Made by a program: the position numbers and the translations under genes. This document shows positions 24,668 through 32,896 of a DNA stretch of 64,000 nucleotides, piece after piece. The first letter of the stretch is position 1. Every line of letters starts with the position of its first letter. A model generated the notes under the pieces. That model was given only the letters and a program-made list of their open reading frames with translations. It did no database searches and had not been told where the DNA came from. This stretch comes from Nocardioides turkmenicus (GTDB taxonomy: Bacteria; Actinomycetota; Actinomycetes; Propionibacteriales; Nocardioidaceae), in the NCBI RefSeq assembly GCF_011045035.1, contig NZ_JAALAA010000013.1, positions 1 through 64,000 of the forward strand, read 5' to 3'.

Positions 24668-25384
24668 TCAGGCGTCGCCGACGTGCTCGCGGTCGCTCTG
24701 GTCGACCGGCTGGCGGGCCCACCGCGGCAGGATGAAGATCCCCTCGGCCTCGACGCACAGCACCGGCTCGGAACCATCGTCCGGCCGGGTCAGGAGGCGG
24801 CCGCGGACGATCGCCTTCACGCCCTCGGTCGATGCGATCCGCGCCTCGCCGCGCAGCGGACCCAGCGGAGTGCCCTGCTTGTAGACGATCGTCAGGGTGC
24901 CGGTCATCCCGGGCCGACCACCCGCGGAGGCGGCCTCGCCGAGCAGCTGGTCCAGGATCAGCGCCGAGACGCCGCCGTGGACGAGTCCCGGCGGGCCTTC
25001 GTAGGCCGGGCCGAGCTCGAAGTCGGCCCAGACGTCCTCGCCGTCGCGCTGGACCACCAGCGGCGGAGCGAACGCGTTGCCCTTCCCCACCACCGGGTTG
25101 CCGTAGTTGCGGAAGCCACCGTCCGCCCCGAACCGGACCCCGTGCGGGCCCGGCAGCGCCTCGGCGAGCAGCTCATCGGTCAGCGCCTCGACCCGGCGGC
25201 GTACGTCGTCGAGGACCGCGTCCGGGACCTGGGTGCGCACGACGGCGTCGACGAGCCCGCGGACCGAGTCGGTCAACGGGACGAGGCTGGCCTCATGCTC
25301 CTTGATCTCGGCGTCGGTCATGTCGTCGTGGACGTATCCCGCAGGAGCCTGCGGGTGGTGGGCACGTCCGTAGTGCATCGACAT
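24668..25384 (-). CDS. PaaI-type hotdog thioesterase
   Basis: 238 aa. The C-terminal half is a hotdog fold: GPAYEGPPGLVHGGVSALILDQLLGEAASAGGRPGMTGTLTIVYKQGTPLGPLRGEARI. The GLVHGG motif and the following helix are the PaaI/YbgC-type 4HBT signature for acyl-CoA hydrolysis. The N-terminal about 100 residues are helical and less conserved. It is the last gene of the LLM-SDR-OYE-thioesterase run and may release CoA from steroid thioesters. Two Met codons sit at the N-terminus; the first is used here. Confidence 0.83.
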   Translation of the reverse strand: MSMHYGRAHHPQAPAGYVHDDMTDAEIKEHEASLVPLTDSVRGLVDAVVRTQVPDAVLDDVRRRVEALTDELLAEALPGPHGVRFGADGGFRNYGNPVVGKGNAFAPPLVVQRDGEDVWADFELGPAYEGPPGLVHGGVSALILDQLLGEAASAGGRPGMTGTLTIVYKQGTPLGPLRGEARIASTEGVKAIVRGRLLTRPDDGSEPVLCVEAEGIFILPRWARQPVDQSDREHVGDA

Positions 25385-25398
25385 CGGGGTCCTCGCGT

Positions 25399-26622
25399 TC
25401 AGGATGGGGGCAGCAGGATCGGATGAGCCTCACCGTAGACGTGCTGGTCGTCGAGGTGGCAGTGGGTCCCCGGGTAGATGGTCGACATGCACAGGTTGCA
25501 GTGGATGCACCGCGACACGGTCGTGGGGTCGGCCTGCAGGCGGTTGACCAGGTCGGGCTCCCGGAGCAGCGCGCGGGCCATCGCGACGTACTCGAAGCCC
25601 TCGTCCATCGCGGTCCGCATCCCGGTCAGGTCGGTGACCCCGCCGAGGAGGACGAGCGGCATCGTCAGCGCGCGGCGGAACTCGCGGGCGTTGTCGAGGA
25701 AGTAGAGCGGCTTGTAGGGATACTCCTTGAAGAAGCCCTTCCCCACCATCCGCATGCCCATCCGGATCACCGGGTGCAGCGGCATGTTGGCGGCCATCTC
25801 GCGATAGGGCGCGTCGCCGCGGAAGAGGTACATCGGGTTCATGAACGAGGAGCCGCCGGTGAGCTCGAGCGCGTCGAGGTGGCCGTCGGACTCCAGCAGG
25901 CGCGCGAACTCCACCGACTCCGGCAGGTCGAACCCGCCGCGGTAGCCGTCGCGCATGTTCATCTTGGCGAGCATCGCGACCTGCCCACCGACCGCCTCCC
26001 GCACCGCCGCAAGGATGCGGCGGGGAAACGAGGCCCGGTTGGCCAGCGAACCGCCGAACTCGTCGGTGCGCGGGTTCAGGCGCGGGCTGAGGAACGAGCT
26101 GGGCAGGTAGTTGTGGCCGAGGTGGACCTCGATCGCGTCGAAGCCGGTCTCGACGGCCATCCGCGCCGCGGCCCCGTGCTGCTCGACGACCCGGGCGAGG
26201 TCGCCGGCTGTCGCGGCGCGGTTGAAGGCCATGCCGAGCGCGTTGAACGACCGTGCCGGCGCGAGCGAGGGCGCCCCGTTGGACTTGGCGTTGGCCACCG
26301 GCCCGGCGTGCCCGATCTGGGCCGAGACCTTGGCGCCGGTCTTGTGGATCTCCTCGGTCAGCCTGGCCAGCCCGGGCAGAGCCTCGGGTCGCCAGTAGAT
26401 GCAGTCGGCATGCGTACGTCCCTCCGGGGCCACCGCGAGATAGGCGACCGTGGTCATCCCGACACCGCCCTCGGCGACGGCCAGGTGGTAGTCGATCAGC
26501 CGGTCCGAGACCAGCGCCCCGGGCGAGGCGCCCTCGAACGTCGCCGCCTTGATGACCCGGTTGCGCAGGGTCACCGGGCCGAGGGTCGCCGGGGCGAGCG
26601 GGTCAGGCGTGTGATCGGTCAT
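25399..26622 (-). CDS. NADH:flavin oxidoreductase (Old Yellow Enzyme family)
   Basis: 407 aa TIM-barrel FMN enzyme: LGPVTLRNRVIKAATFEGASPGALVSDRLIDYHLAVAEGGVGM, AQIGHAGPVA, FDAIEVHLGHNYLPSSFLSPRLNPRTDEFGGSLANRASFPRRILAAVRE, and VLLGGVTDLTGMRTAMDEGFEYVAMARALLREPDLVNRLQ. A C-terminal Cys cluster CIHCNLCMSTIYPGTHC matches the [4Fe-4S] motif of the 2,4-dienoyl-CoA reductase branch, although the FAD domain is absent. The start at 26622 is set by ATGA overlap with the SDR gene. It may reduce a steroid enone or dienoyl-CoA. Confidence 0.85.
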   Translation of the reverse strand: MTDHTPDPLAPATLGPVTLRNRVIKAATFEGASPGALVSDRLIDYHLAVAEGGVGMTTVAYLAVAPEGRTHADCIYWRPEALPGLARLTEEIHKTGAKVSAQIGHAGPVANAKSNGAPSLAPARSFNALGMAFNRAATAGDLARVVEQHGAAARMAVETGFDAIEVHLGHNYLPSSFLSPRLNPRTDEFGGSLANRASFPRRILAAVREAVGGQVAMLAKMNMRDGYRGGFDLPESVEFARLLESDGHLDALELTGGSSFMNPMYLFRGDAPYREMAANMPLHPVIRMGMRMVGKGFFKEYPYKPLYFLDNAREFRRALTMPLVLLGGVTDLTGMRTAMDEGFEYVAMARALLREPDLVNRLQADPTTVSRCIHCNLCMSTIYPGTHCHLDDQHVYGEAHPILLPPS

Positions 26623-27479
26623 CGGCGCGTCCTCCTGAACTCGCGCATCCGGCGCAGATAGCCCCGCAGCCGTCGGCCGGGAACCGGCCGCGGCCAGTCG
26701 TCGGCCCGGAACCAGGCGTCGGTGCCGCCGTCGACCACGACGACGCTGCCGACCATGAAGTCGGCCGCCGGGCTCAGCATGTGGATCACCCAGTCGGCGA
26801 GCAGACCGGGGTCGCCGTAGCCGCCCGCGGGGACCGGGAAGGATCGGATCGCCTTCGCCTCCGCGGGTGTGGCCAGCTGTCTCTCCAGCAGCGGCGTCAG
26901 CACCGCGCCCGGTGCGATCGCGTTGAGCCGGATCCCGGCCCCGACCCACTCCTGCTCGACCGCGTGGCGCCGCACCCAGCGGGTCACGGCGACCTTCGAG
27001 GCACCGTAGGCCATCGCCGGCGCGCCCTTCCCGAAGATCCGGTACGCCGTCAGCGCCCGCTCCGCGTCGCCCTCGAGCAGCGCGGCGACCGCCCGGCTCG
27101 GGACGAGCGGCATCGTCGTGGTCGAGTTGCTGGAGAAGACCACGACCTTGGCGTTCCCGGCTGCGGCGAGTGCCTCGCGCCAGCCTTCCAACAGCTCGAC
27201 GACGCCGAGGTAGTTGACCTGCGTGATCAGCGCGGGACGCTCACGTCCGGGCGCCGGACCGAGCCCGGCTGCCAGGACCGCGCCGTCGAGGCGGGTGCCG
27301 CACGCGGCCAGCACCTTCTCGACGGCGTCGCGCCGGCCCTCCGGCGTCGACAGGTCGGCGACGACATCGGCGTCGTGCAGGTCGACGGTCACGACCCGAT
27401 GGCCGGCGTCCACGAGCCGTTCGACGACCGCGGCCCCCATGCCCGAGGCGGAGCCGGTGACGGCGTAGACCGCCGTCAC
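26619..27479 (-). CDS. Short-chain dehydrogenase/reductase
   Basis: 286 aa SDR: YAVTGSASGMGAAVVERLVDAGHRVVTVDLHDADVVADLS, VVVFSSNSTTTMPL (catalytic Ser), MAYGASKVAVTRWVRRHA (Tyr-x3-Lys present), LNAIAPGAVLTPLLERQL, and DFMVGSVVVVDGGTDAWFR. The loop around residues 120-150 is longer than in classical SDRs, similar to 3-alpha-hydroxysteroid dehydrogenase/carbonyl reductase types. GTG 27479 is chosen from its GTGA overlap with the LLM stop. It probably oxidises or reduces a steroid hydroxyl or ketone. Confidence 0.87.
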   Translation of the reverse strand: MTAVYAVTGSASGMGAAVVERLVDAGHRVVTVDLHDADVVADLSTPEGRRDAVEKVLAACGTRLDGAVLAAGLGPAPGRERPALITQVNYLGVVELLEGWREALAAAGNAKVVVFSSNSTTTMPLVPSRAVAALLEGDAERALTAYRIFGKGAPAMAYGASKVAVTRWVRRHAVEQEWVGAGIRLNAIAPGAVLTPLLERQLATPAEAKAIRSFPVPAGGYGDPGLLADWVIHMLSPAADFMVGSVVVVDGGTDAWFRADDWPRPVPGRRLRGYLRRMREFRRTRR

Positions 27480-28519
27480 CCGAGCACCTCGGCGATCCGG
27501 TGGACGTCGGCGGCCGAGCCGAGGCTCAGCAGCAGCGTGGTCACACCGGTCTCCTCCCACTGGGCCACCTTGTCGCGTACCTCGGACTCGGTGCCGATGA
27601 TGTGCAGGTCGTCGACGAGATCGTCCGGGATGAGCGCGGTGGCCTTCTCCTTCTCGCCGGTGAGGTAAAGCGCCTGGACCTGGCCGGCGAGCTCGGCGTA
27701 GCCCATCCGCTCGAAGACCTGGTTGTGGAAGTTCTGCTCCTTGGCGCCCATCCCGCCCATGTAGAGGGCGGCGAACGGCTTCATCGCCTCGAGCGCCGCC
27801 TTCTTCTCCTCCGCGTCGGCGACGATCTGGAGGTGGCAGGTCGCAGCGATCTCGAAGTCGTCGGCGGTGCGCCTCGCCCCCGGGCGGGCGAAGCCCTCGG
27901 CGAGCCAGTCGGCGTACATCGGGGCGGACCGGGGCGTGTAGAAGATCGGGATCCAGCCGTCGGCGATCTCGGCGGTCTGGGCGACGTTCTTGGGGCCCTC
28001 CGCGCCGAGCCAGATCGGGATGTCGGAGCGCAGCGGGTGCACGATCGGCTTGAGCGGCTTGCCGAGGCCGACCGAGCCCTCGCCGGTGAAGGGCAGCGGA
28101 TAGTGCGGCCCGTCGTTGGTCACCGGCGCCTCGCGGGCGAGCACCTTCCGGATGATCGAGACAACCTCGCGGGTGCGGGCCAAGGGCTTGCCGAAGGGCT
28201 GGCCGTACCACCCCTCCACGACCTGCGGGCCGCTCACGCCGAGCCCGAGGACGAACCGGCCGCCGGAGAGGTGGTCGAGCGTCAGTGCGTGCATGGCGAT
28301 CGAGGTCGGGGTGCGTCCGGACATCTGCACGATCGAGGTGCCGAGACGTACCCGGGAGGTCTCCCGTCCCCACCAGGCCAGCGGCGTGAACGCGTCGCTC
28401 CCCCACGCCTCGGCGGTGAAGATCGCGTCGAACCCCGCCTCCTCGGCGGCGGCGACGAGCTCGCCGACCCCGCTCGGCGGCTGTGCTCCCCAGTAGCCCA
28501 GCTGTAGTCCCAGCTTCAC
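27476..28519 (-). CDS. F420-type LLM oxidoreductase, Rv3520c-like
   Basis: 347 aa luciferase-like enzyme beginning KLGLQLGYWGAQPPSGVGELVAAAEEAGFDAIFTAEAWGSDAFTPLAWWG. It continues with LDHLSGGRFVLGLGVSGPQVVEGWYGQPFGKPLARTREVVSIIRKVLAREAPV, DIPIWLGAEGPKNVAQTAEIADGWIPIFYTPR, and IPDDLVDDLHIIGTESEVRDKV. This matches the coenzyme-F420-dependent Rv3520c group from the mycobacterial cholesterol cluster. GTG 28519 is chosen because the family N-terminus starts there. It leads the LLM-SDR-OYE-thioesterase operon and faces the OB-fold/ltp4/ltp3 operon, as in mycobacteria. Confidence 0.88.
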   Translation of the reverse strand: MKLGLQLGYWGAQPPSGVGELVAAAEEAGFDAIFTAEAWGSDAFTPLAWWGRETSRVRLGTSIVQMSGRTPTSIAMHALTLDHLSGGRFVLGLGVSGPQVVEGWYGQPFGKPLARTREVVSIIRKVLAREAPVTNDGPHYPLPFTGEGSVGLGKPLKPIVHPLRSDIPIWLGAEGPKNVAQTAEIADGWIPIFYTPRSAPMYADWLAEGFARPGARRTADDFEIAATCHLQIVADAEEKKAALEAMKPFAALYMGGMGAKEQNFHNQVFERMGYAELAGQVQALYLTGEKEKATALIPDDLVDDLHIIGTESEVRDKVAQWEETGVTTLLLSLGSAADVHRIAEVLG

Positions 28520-28563
28520 GTGCGATCGACTCCTTCGTCCGGCCAACGGGTTGTGGGCAATAC

Positions 28564-28577
28564 TAGAACGTGTTTCA
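28564..28577. promoter_or_regulatory. KstR-type operator between the LLM and OB-fold/ltp operons
   Basis: TAGAACGTGTTTCA fits TnnAACnnGTTnnA exactly. It lies 9 bp before the OB-fold gene ATG (28587) and 44 bp before the LLM GTG (28519, minus). No Shine-Dalgarno precedes 28587, so that side is probably leaderless. Confidence 0.8.
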
Positions 28578-28586
28578 CTTTCTGTC

Positions 28587-29549
28587 ATGAGTCGCACTCT
28601 CCAGGCACCCGTGACGGTGGCCTTCGACTACACCAGATCCACAGGACCCGTGATCGGCCGCTTCCTCACCGGGCTGAGGGACGCCACCATCGTCGGCGGA
28701 CGCCTCAGTGACGGTCGAGTGGCCGTCCCACCACCCGAGTACGACCCGGTCGGCCACCAGGCCGTGACCGAGTTCGTCGACCTCCCCGACACCGGCACGG
28801 TCACCTCGTGGACCTGGGTCAGCGAGCCCGTCGCCGGCCAGCCGTTCGACAAGCCGTTCGCGTACGCCCTGATCACCGTCGACGGCGCCGACACGCCCTG
28901 GCTGCACGCCGTCGAGGTCGCCTCCCCCGACGACATCGAGACCGGGATGAAGGTCCGCGCGAAGTGGGCCGAGGAGCGCACCGGGTCGGTCACCGATCTG
29001 GTCTTCGTACCCGACTCTGTTGGTCTCGACACGCCTCCGCCTAGCGGCTCCGGCGGCTCGACCAGCGATGAGGTCGGTCTGATCGTGACCCCGGTCAGCC
29101 TCGACTACCACTACGCGGCCTCCCCGGAGGAGTCCTCGTTCTTCCGCGGGCTCGCCGAGGGCCGGATCCTCGGCCAGCGCTGCCCGACGTGCCGCAAGGT
29201 GTACGTCCCGCCGCGCGGCGCCTGCCCGACCGACGGCGTGCCGACCTCGGAGGAGGTCGAGCTCTCCCACGTCGGGACGGTGACCACCTTCTGCATCGTC
29301 AACGTCCCGTTCCTGGGACAGCGGATCAAGCCGCCGTACGTCTCCGCGTACGTCCTCCTCGACGGCGCCGACATCGCGCTGCAGCACCTGATCCTGGACA
29401 TCCCGGCCGAGGAGGTCCGGATGGGGATGCGGGTCAAGGCGGTGTGGAAGCCACGCGACGAGTGGGGCACCACCATCGAGAACATCAGCCACTTCGCGCC
29501 GACCGGTGAGCCGGACGCGGACTTCGACAGCTACAAGCACCACCTCTGA
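28587..29549 (+). CDS. Two-domain DUF35 OB-fold/zinc-ribbon protein, Rv3521-like
   Basis: 320 aa with two OB-fold halves. The second carries a rubredoxin-like zinc ribbon (Cys199-x2-Cys202...Cys213 in RCPTCRKVYVPPRGACP) and FLGQRIKPPYVSAYVLLDGADIALQHLI. The first half lacks the ribbon. DUF35 proteins pair with thiolase-like partners, as in the Ltp2/DUF35 retro-aldolase of steroid side-chain removal, and here ltp4 and ltp3 follow directly. The inter-domain linker (about residues 145-160) is encoded by an interspersed repeat at 29021-29064. It is the first gene of the KstR-controlled plus-strand operon. Confidence 0.85.
   Translation: MSRTLQAPVTVAFDYTRSTGPVIGRFLTGLRDATIVGGRLSDGRVAVPPPEYDPVGHQAVTEFVDLPDTGTVTSWTWVSEPVAGQPFDKPFAYALITVDGADTPWLHAVEVASPDDIETGMKVRAKWAEERTGSVTDLVFVPDSVGLDTPPPSGSGGSTSDEVGLIVTPVSLDYHYAASPEESSFFRGLAEGRILGQRCPTCRKVYVPPRGACPTDGVPTSEEVELSHVGTVTTFCIVNVPFLGQRIKPPYVSAYVLLDGADIALQHLILDIPAEEVRMGMRVKAVWKPRDEWGTTIENISHFAPTGEPDADFDSYKHHL
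29021..29064. repeat. Interspersed GGTCTCGACACG...GGCTCGACC element inside coding sequence
   Basis: The ends TGGTCTCGACACG and CGGCTCGACCA match, in reverse orientation, the ends of the element at 12106-12141. Here it is read in frame as a Pro/Gly/Ser-rich linker (GLDTPPPSGSGGSTS) between the two OB-fold domains. Confidence 0.6.
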
Positions 29550-29568
29550 GCCCGGGAGAGAGGACCGT

Positions 29569-30639
29569 ATGAGAGACGTTGCCGTCGTCGGGTTCGCCCA
29601 GCGACAGATGAAGGACTTCGACGGGTCACCGAGCATGGCCGAGCTGCTCGTGCCGATCCTGGCCGAGTGCTACGAGCAGACCGGATGGGCCAAGAAGGAC
29701 ATCGGGTTCTGGTGCTCCGGCTCCTCGGACTACCTGGCCGGCCGCTCGTTCTCGTTCGTGAGCGCGATCGACGCCATCGGCGTGCTCCCGCCCGTCAACG
29801 AGTCGCACGTCGAGATGGACGCGGCCTGGGCGCTCTACGAGGCCTGGATCAAGATCCAGACCGGCGAGGTCGACACCGCGCTGGTCTTCGGCTTCGGCAA
29901 GGCGTCCGCAGGCGTGCTGCGCCGGACCCTGACGCTCCAGCTCGACCCCTACACGATGACGCCGCTGTGGCCCGACACCGTGTCCCTGGCCGCGCTCCAG
30001 GCGCGCCTCGGGCTCGACGCCGGGCTCTGGGACGAGTCCGCGATGGCCGAGGTCGTCAACCGGTCGCTGACCGACGCTGAGAAGAACGAGTACGCCGTCC
30101 GGGCAGGTGGCTCGTCGGTCGACGAGCTGCTCGCCCGGCCGATGTTCGCCGACCCGCTGCGCAAGCACGACTGCGCGCCCGTCACCGACGGCGCCGCCGC
30201 GATCGTGCTGGCCGCCGGAGACCGCGCCCGCGAGGCCAACCAGCGCCCTGCCTGGATCACCGGGATCGCGCACAGCTCCGACGGTCTCCACCTCGGCACC
30301 CGCGACCTGACCGTGTCCGGGTCGGCCGCCCGGGCGGCCGCCGCCGTCGGAGGCACCGAGGGCGTCCAGGTCGCCGAGCTGCACGCGCCGTTCAGTCACC
30401 AGGAGCTCGTCCTGCGCTCCGCGCTCGGGCTCGGTGAGGACGTCGCGATCAGCCCCTCGGGCGGAGCGCTCGCCGCCAACCCGATGTTCAGCGCCGGGGC
30501 CATTCGGATCGGCGAGGCCGCCAGGCGGATCTGGGACGGCAGCGCCGACAAGGTGCTCGGCCACGCGACCAGCGGGCCGGCCCTGCAGCAGAACCTCGTG
30601 TGCGTGATGGAAGCTCAGGAGAACGGGAGAGCCAAGTGA
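29569..30639 (+). CDS. ltp4: Thiolase-like lipid-transfer protein Ltp4
   Basis: 356 aa thiolase-fold protein. It begins RDVAVVGFAQRQMKDFDGSPSMAELLVPIL and has IGFWCSGSSDYLAGRSFSFVSAIDAIG, VTDGAAAIVLAAGD, and GVQVAELHAPFSHQELVLRSALGLGEDVAISPSGGALAANPMFSAGAIRIGEAA. The GHP motif of true thiolases is replaced (SGGALAANPMFSAG), as in SCP-x/Ltp-type enzymes. In mycobacteria Rv3522 (Ltp4) is in the KstR regulon and Ltp-type proteins act as side-chain retro-aldolases. It starts 20 bp after the OB-fold gene and overlaps ltp3 by 4 bp. Confidence 0.85.
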   Translation: MRDVAVVGFAQRQMKDFDGSPSMAELLVPILAECYEQTGWAKKDIGFWCSGSSDYLAGRSFSFVSAIDAIGVLPPVNESHVEMDAAWALYEAWIKIQTGEVDTALVFGFGKASAGVLRRTLTLQLDPYTMTPLWPDTVSLAALQARLGLDAGLWDESAMAEVVNRSLTDAEKNEYAVRAGGSSVDELLARPMFADPLRKHDCAPVTDGAAAIVLAAGDRAREANQRPAWITGIAHSSDGLHLGTRDLTVSGSAARAAAAVGGTEGVQVAELHAPFSHQELVLRSALGLGEDVAISPSGGALAANPMFSAGAIRIGEAARRIWDGSADKVLGHATSGPALQQNLVCVMEAQENGRAK

Positions 30640-31799
30640 GCAAGATCCCCGCGGCCGTGATCGGGATCGGCCAGACCCACCACCGCGCCAAGCGCGAGGA
30701 CGTCTCGATGGCCGGGCTGTGCCGCGAGGCGATGGACCGGGCCCTCGAGGACGCCGGGCTGACCCTCGACGAGGTCGACGCCATCGTCATCGGCAAGGCG
30801 CCGGACCTCTTCGAGGGCGTGATGATGCCCGAGCTCTACCTCGCCGAGGCGCTCGGCGCGGCCGGCAAGCCGCTGCTGCGGGTGCACACCGCCGGCTCGG
30901 TGGGCGGCTCGACCGCGATCGTCGCCTCCTCGCTGGTGCAGGCAGGCGTCCACCAGAAGGTGCTCACGGTCGCGTTCGAGAAGCAGTCGGAGTCCAACGC
31001 GATGTGGGCGCTGTCGGTGCCGATCCCGTTCGTGATGCCGGTGCACGCCGGCGCGGGCGGCTACTTCGCCCCGCACGTACGCTCCTACATCCGCCGCGCG
31101 AACGCGCCCAGCCACATCGGCGCGATCGTCGCCGCCAAGGACCGCAACAACGCGCTGAAGAACCCGTTCGCGCACCTCCACAACGAGGGCACCACGGTCG
31201 AGTCGGTGCTGGCCTCCCAGATGCTCTGGGACCCGATCCACTACGACGAGACCTGCCCGTCCTCCGACGGCGCCTGCGCCATGGTGATCGCCGCGGAGGA
31301 CATCGCGAAGACGTACGACGCACCCGCCTGGATCCAGGGCACCGCGATGCGGTCGGAGCCCACCTCGGCCGCCGAGCGCGACCAGGTCAACCCGCAGGCC
31401 GGCCGTGAGGCCGCGGCGGCGCTGTGGAAGGCGACCGGGATCACCGACCCGGCCCGCGAGATCGACTGCGCCGAGATCTACGTGCCGTTCGCCTGGTTCG
31501 AGCCGATGTGGCTCGAGAACCTCGGCTTCGCCGCCGAGGGCGAGGGGTGGAAGCTCACCGAGGCCGGCGAGACGGCGATCGGCGGCAGCCTGCCGGTCAA
31601 CATGAGCGGCGGCGTGCTCTCCTCCAACCCCATCGGGGCCTCCGGCATGCTCCGCTTCGCCGAGGCGGCGCTGCAGGTCCGGGGCCGGGCCGGCGAGCAC
31701 CAGGTCGACGGTGCCCGCCGCGCGCTCGGGCACGCCTACGGCGGCGGGTCGCAGTTCTTCTCGATGTGGGTCGTGGGGTCGGAACCGCCCTCCAACTAG
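30636..31799 (+). CDS. ltp3: Thiolase-like lipid-transfer protein Ltp3
   Basis: 387 aa thiolase-like protein: PAAVIGIGQTHHRAKREDVSMAGLCREAMDRALEDAGLTLDEVDAIVIGKAPDLFEGVMMPELYLAEALGAAGKPLLRVHTAGSVGGSTAIVASSL. The C-terminal LPVNMSGGVLSSNPIGASGMLRFAEAALQVRG has NPIGASG in place of GHPxGxTG. This fits Rv3523 (Ltp3), paired with Ltp4. GTG 30636 overlaps the ltp4 stop as GTGA. Its own stop overlaps the convergent mceF by 4 bp. Confidence 0.87.
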   Translation: MSKIPAAVIGIGQTHHRAKREDVSMAGLCREAMDRALEDAGLTLDEVDAIVIGKAPDLFEGVMMPELYLAEALGAAGKPLLRVHTAGSVGGSTAIVASSLVQAGVHQKVLTVAFEKQSESNAMWALSVPIPFVMPVHAGAGGYFAPHVRSYIRRANAPSHIGAIVAAKDRNNALKNPFAHLHNEGTTVESVLASQMLWDPIHYDETCPSSDGACAMVIAAEDIAKTYDAPAWIQGTAMRSEPTSAAERDQVNPQAGREAAAALWKATGITDPAREIDCAEIYVPFAWFEPMWLENLGFAAEGEGWKLTEAGETAIGGSLPVNMSGGVLSSNPIGASGMLRFAEAALQVRGRAGEHQVDGARRALGHAYGGGSQFFSMWVVGSEPPSN

Positions 31800-32896
31800 T
31801 CCTGTCCGGCCGGGCCGGGGGCATTCTCCGCGCCGCGTACGACCCGGTCGGGCGGCGCGGAGCAGTGGCCGTCCTCGTAGAGCGGCTCCGGGGTGGTGTC
31901 GGTGGCCGGATACTTCGGGCCGCCGTACTCGCACTGGTAGTCGTTCTGCAGGACGAGGCCGCCATGGATCGCGCCGTCGTACATCGCATCGGCCAGCGAG
32001 CGGATGGCGGCGGGATACTCGGCCAGCAGCTCGCGCAGGTGCGGGTCGCGTACGACGAGGATGTCGGTCAGGGCAGTGGTGCGCTCCAGGGTCGGCGGCA
32101 GCGTACGGTCCAGGACGCCGACCAGACGGACGAGGTCGGCGAACTGCTCGGGGCCGCGGTCGAAGGCACGGCGCAGCTCGGGGTCGGCCTTCTCCAGCTC
32201 GGCCGTGAGCAGGCGGAGGTCGTGCGCGGCGGCGCGTACGTCGGCGGCGTGCCGGTCGCCGATGCGCAGGAGCGACTCGGAGTTGACCAGCACGCGGGAG
32301 ATGGTGGGCCACTCCTGGTCGAGGGTGACCAGCAGCACCTGGCTGCCCTCGACCAGGTCGGCGAGCTCGTCCTCGCGGCCGGCGAAGGTCGTGCGCAGGC
32401 CGGCGACCACGGCCCTGAGCTGGTCGGGGTCGACCTGGTCCATCAGCTCGTCGAGACTGATGACGGTGCTCGCCAGGGTGGTGGGCACGTCGACCGCCTC
32501 GGCGCGGACCCGGCTGCCGTCGCGGAGAAAGGGACCGGAGGCGCTGGTCGGCTGGAAGTCGAGGTACTGCTCCCCCACCGGCGACAGGCCGCGCACCTTC
32601 GCCGGTGAGTCCTCAGGGATCCGGACGTCCGGATCCAGCCTGATCCGCGCCCGGGCTCCACCGTCGGTCGTCAGCTCGATCGTCTCGACGACCCCGGCCT
32701 TGGCGCCGCGGTAGGTCACCGACGAGCCCTCGTAGAGCCCGCCGGTCTGCGCCAGGTCCACGGTGACCGTGGCGGGCCGGGACAGGACCGGGAGCTGCAG
32801 CGTGACCAGGAGGAGGTACGCCGTCGCCCCGACGAACACGACCACCGCCGCCCCGAAGCCGACGAAGAGGGGCCGGTCGGTCTCGCGCAGCGCCAT
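31796..32896 (-). CDS. mceF: Mce transporter subunit F
   Basis: 366 aa with one N-terminal transmembrane helix (VGFGAAVVVFVGATAYLLLV), the MCE/MlaD domain (ATVTVDLAQTGGLYEGSSVTYRGAKAGVVETIELT...GEQYLDFQP) and a long coiled-coil helical region typical of Mce proteins. Last gene of the Mce operon. Six Mce subunits form a periplasm-spanning tunnel that delivers lipid to the YrbE permeases. The stop overlaps convergent ltp3 by 4 bp, and the start is TGATG-coupled to mceE. The position next to cholesterol genes suggests a Mce4-like sterol importer. Confidence 0.88.
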   Translation of the reverse strand: MALRETDRPLFVGFGAAVVVFVGATAYLLLVTLQLPVLSRPATVTVDLAQTGGLYEGSSVTYRGAKAGVVETIELTTDGGARARIRLDPDVRIPEDSPAKVRGLSPVGEQYLDFQPTSASGPFLRDGSRVRAEAVDVPTTLASTVISLDELMDQVDPDQLRAVVAGLRTTFAGREDELADLVEGSQVLLVTLDQEWPTISRVLVNSESLLRIGDRHAADVRAAAHDLRLLTAELEKADPELRRAFDRGPEQFADLVRLVGVLDRTLPPTLERTTALTDILVVRDPHLRELLAEYPAAIRSLADAMYDGAIHGGLVLQNDYQCEYGGPKYPATDTTPEPLYEDGHCSAPPDRVVRGAENAPGPAGQD

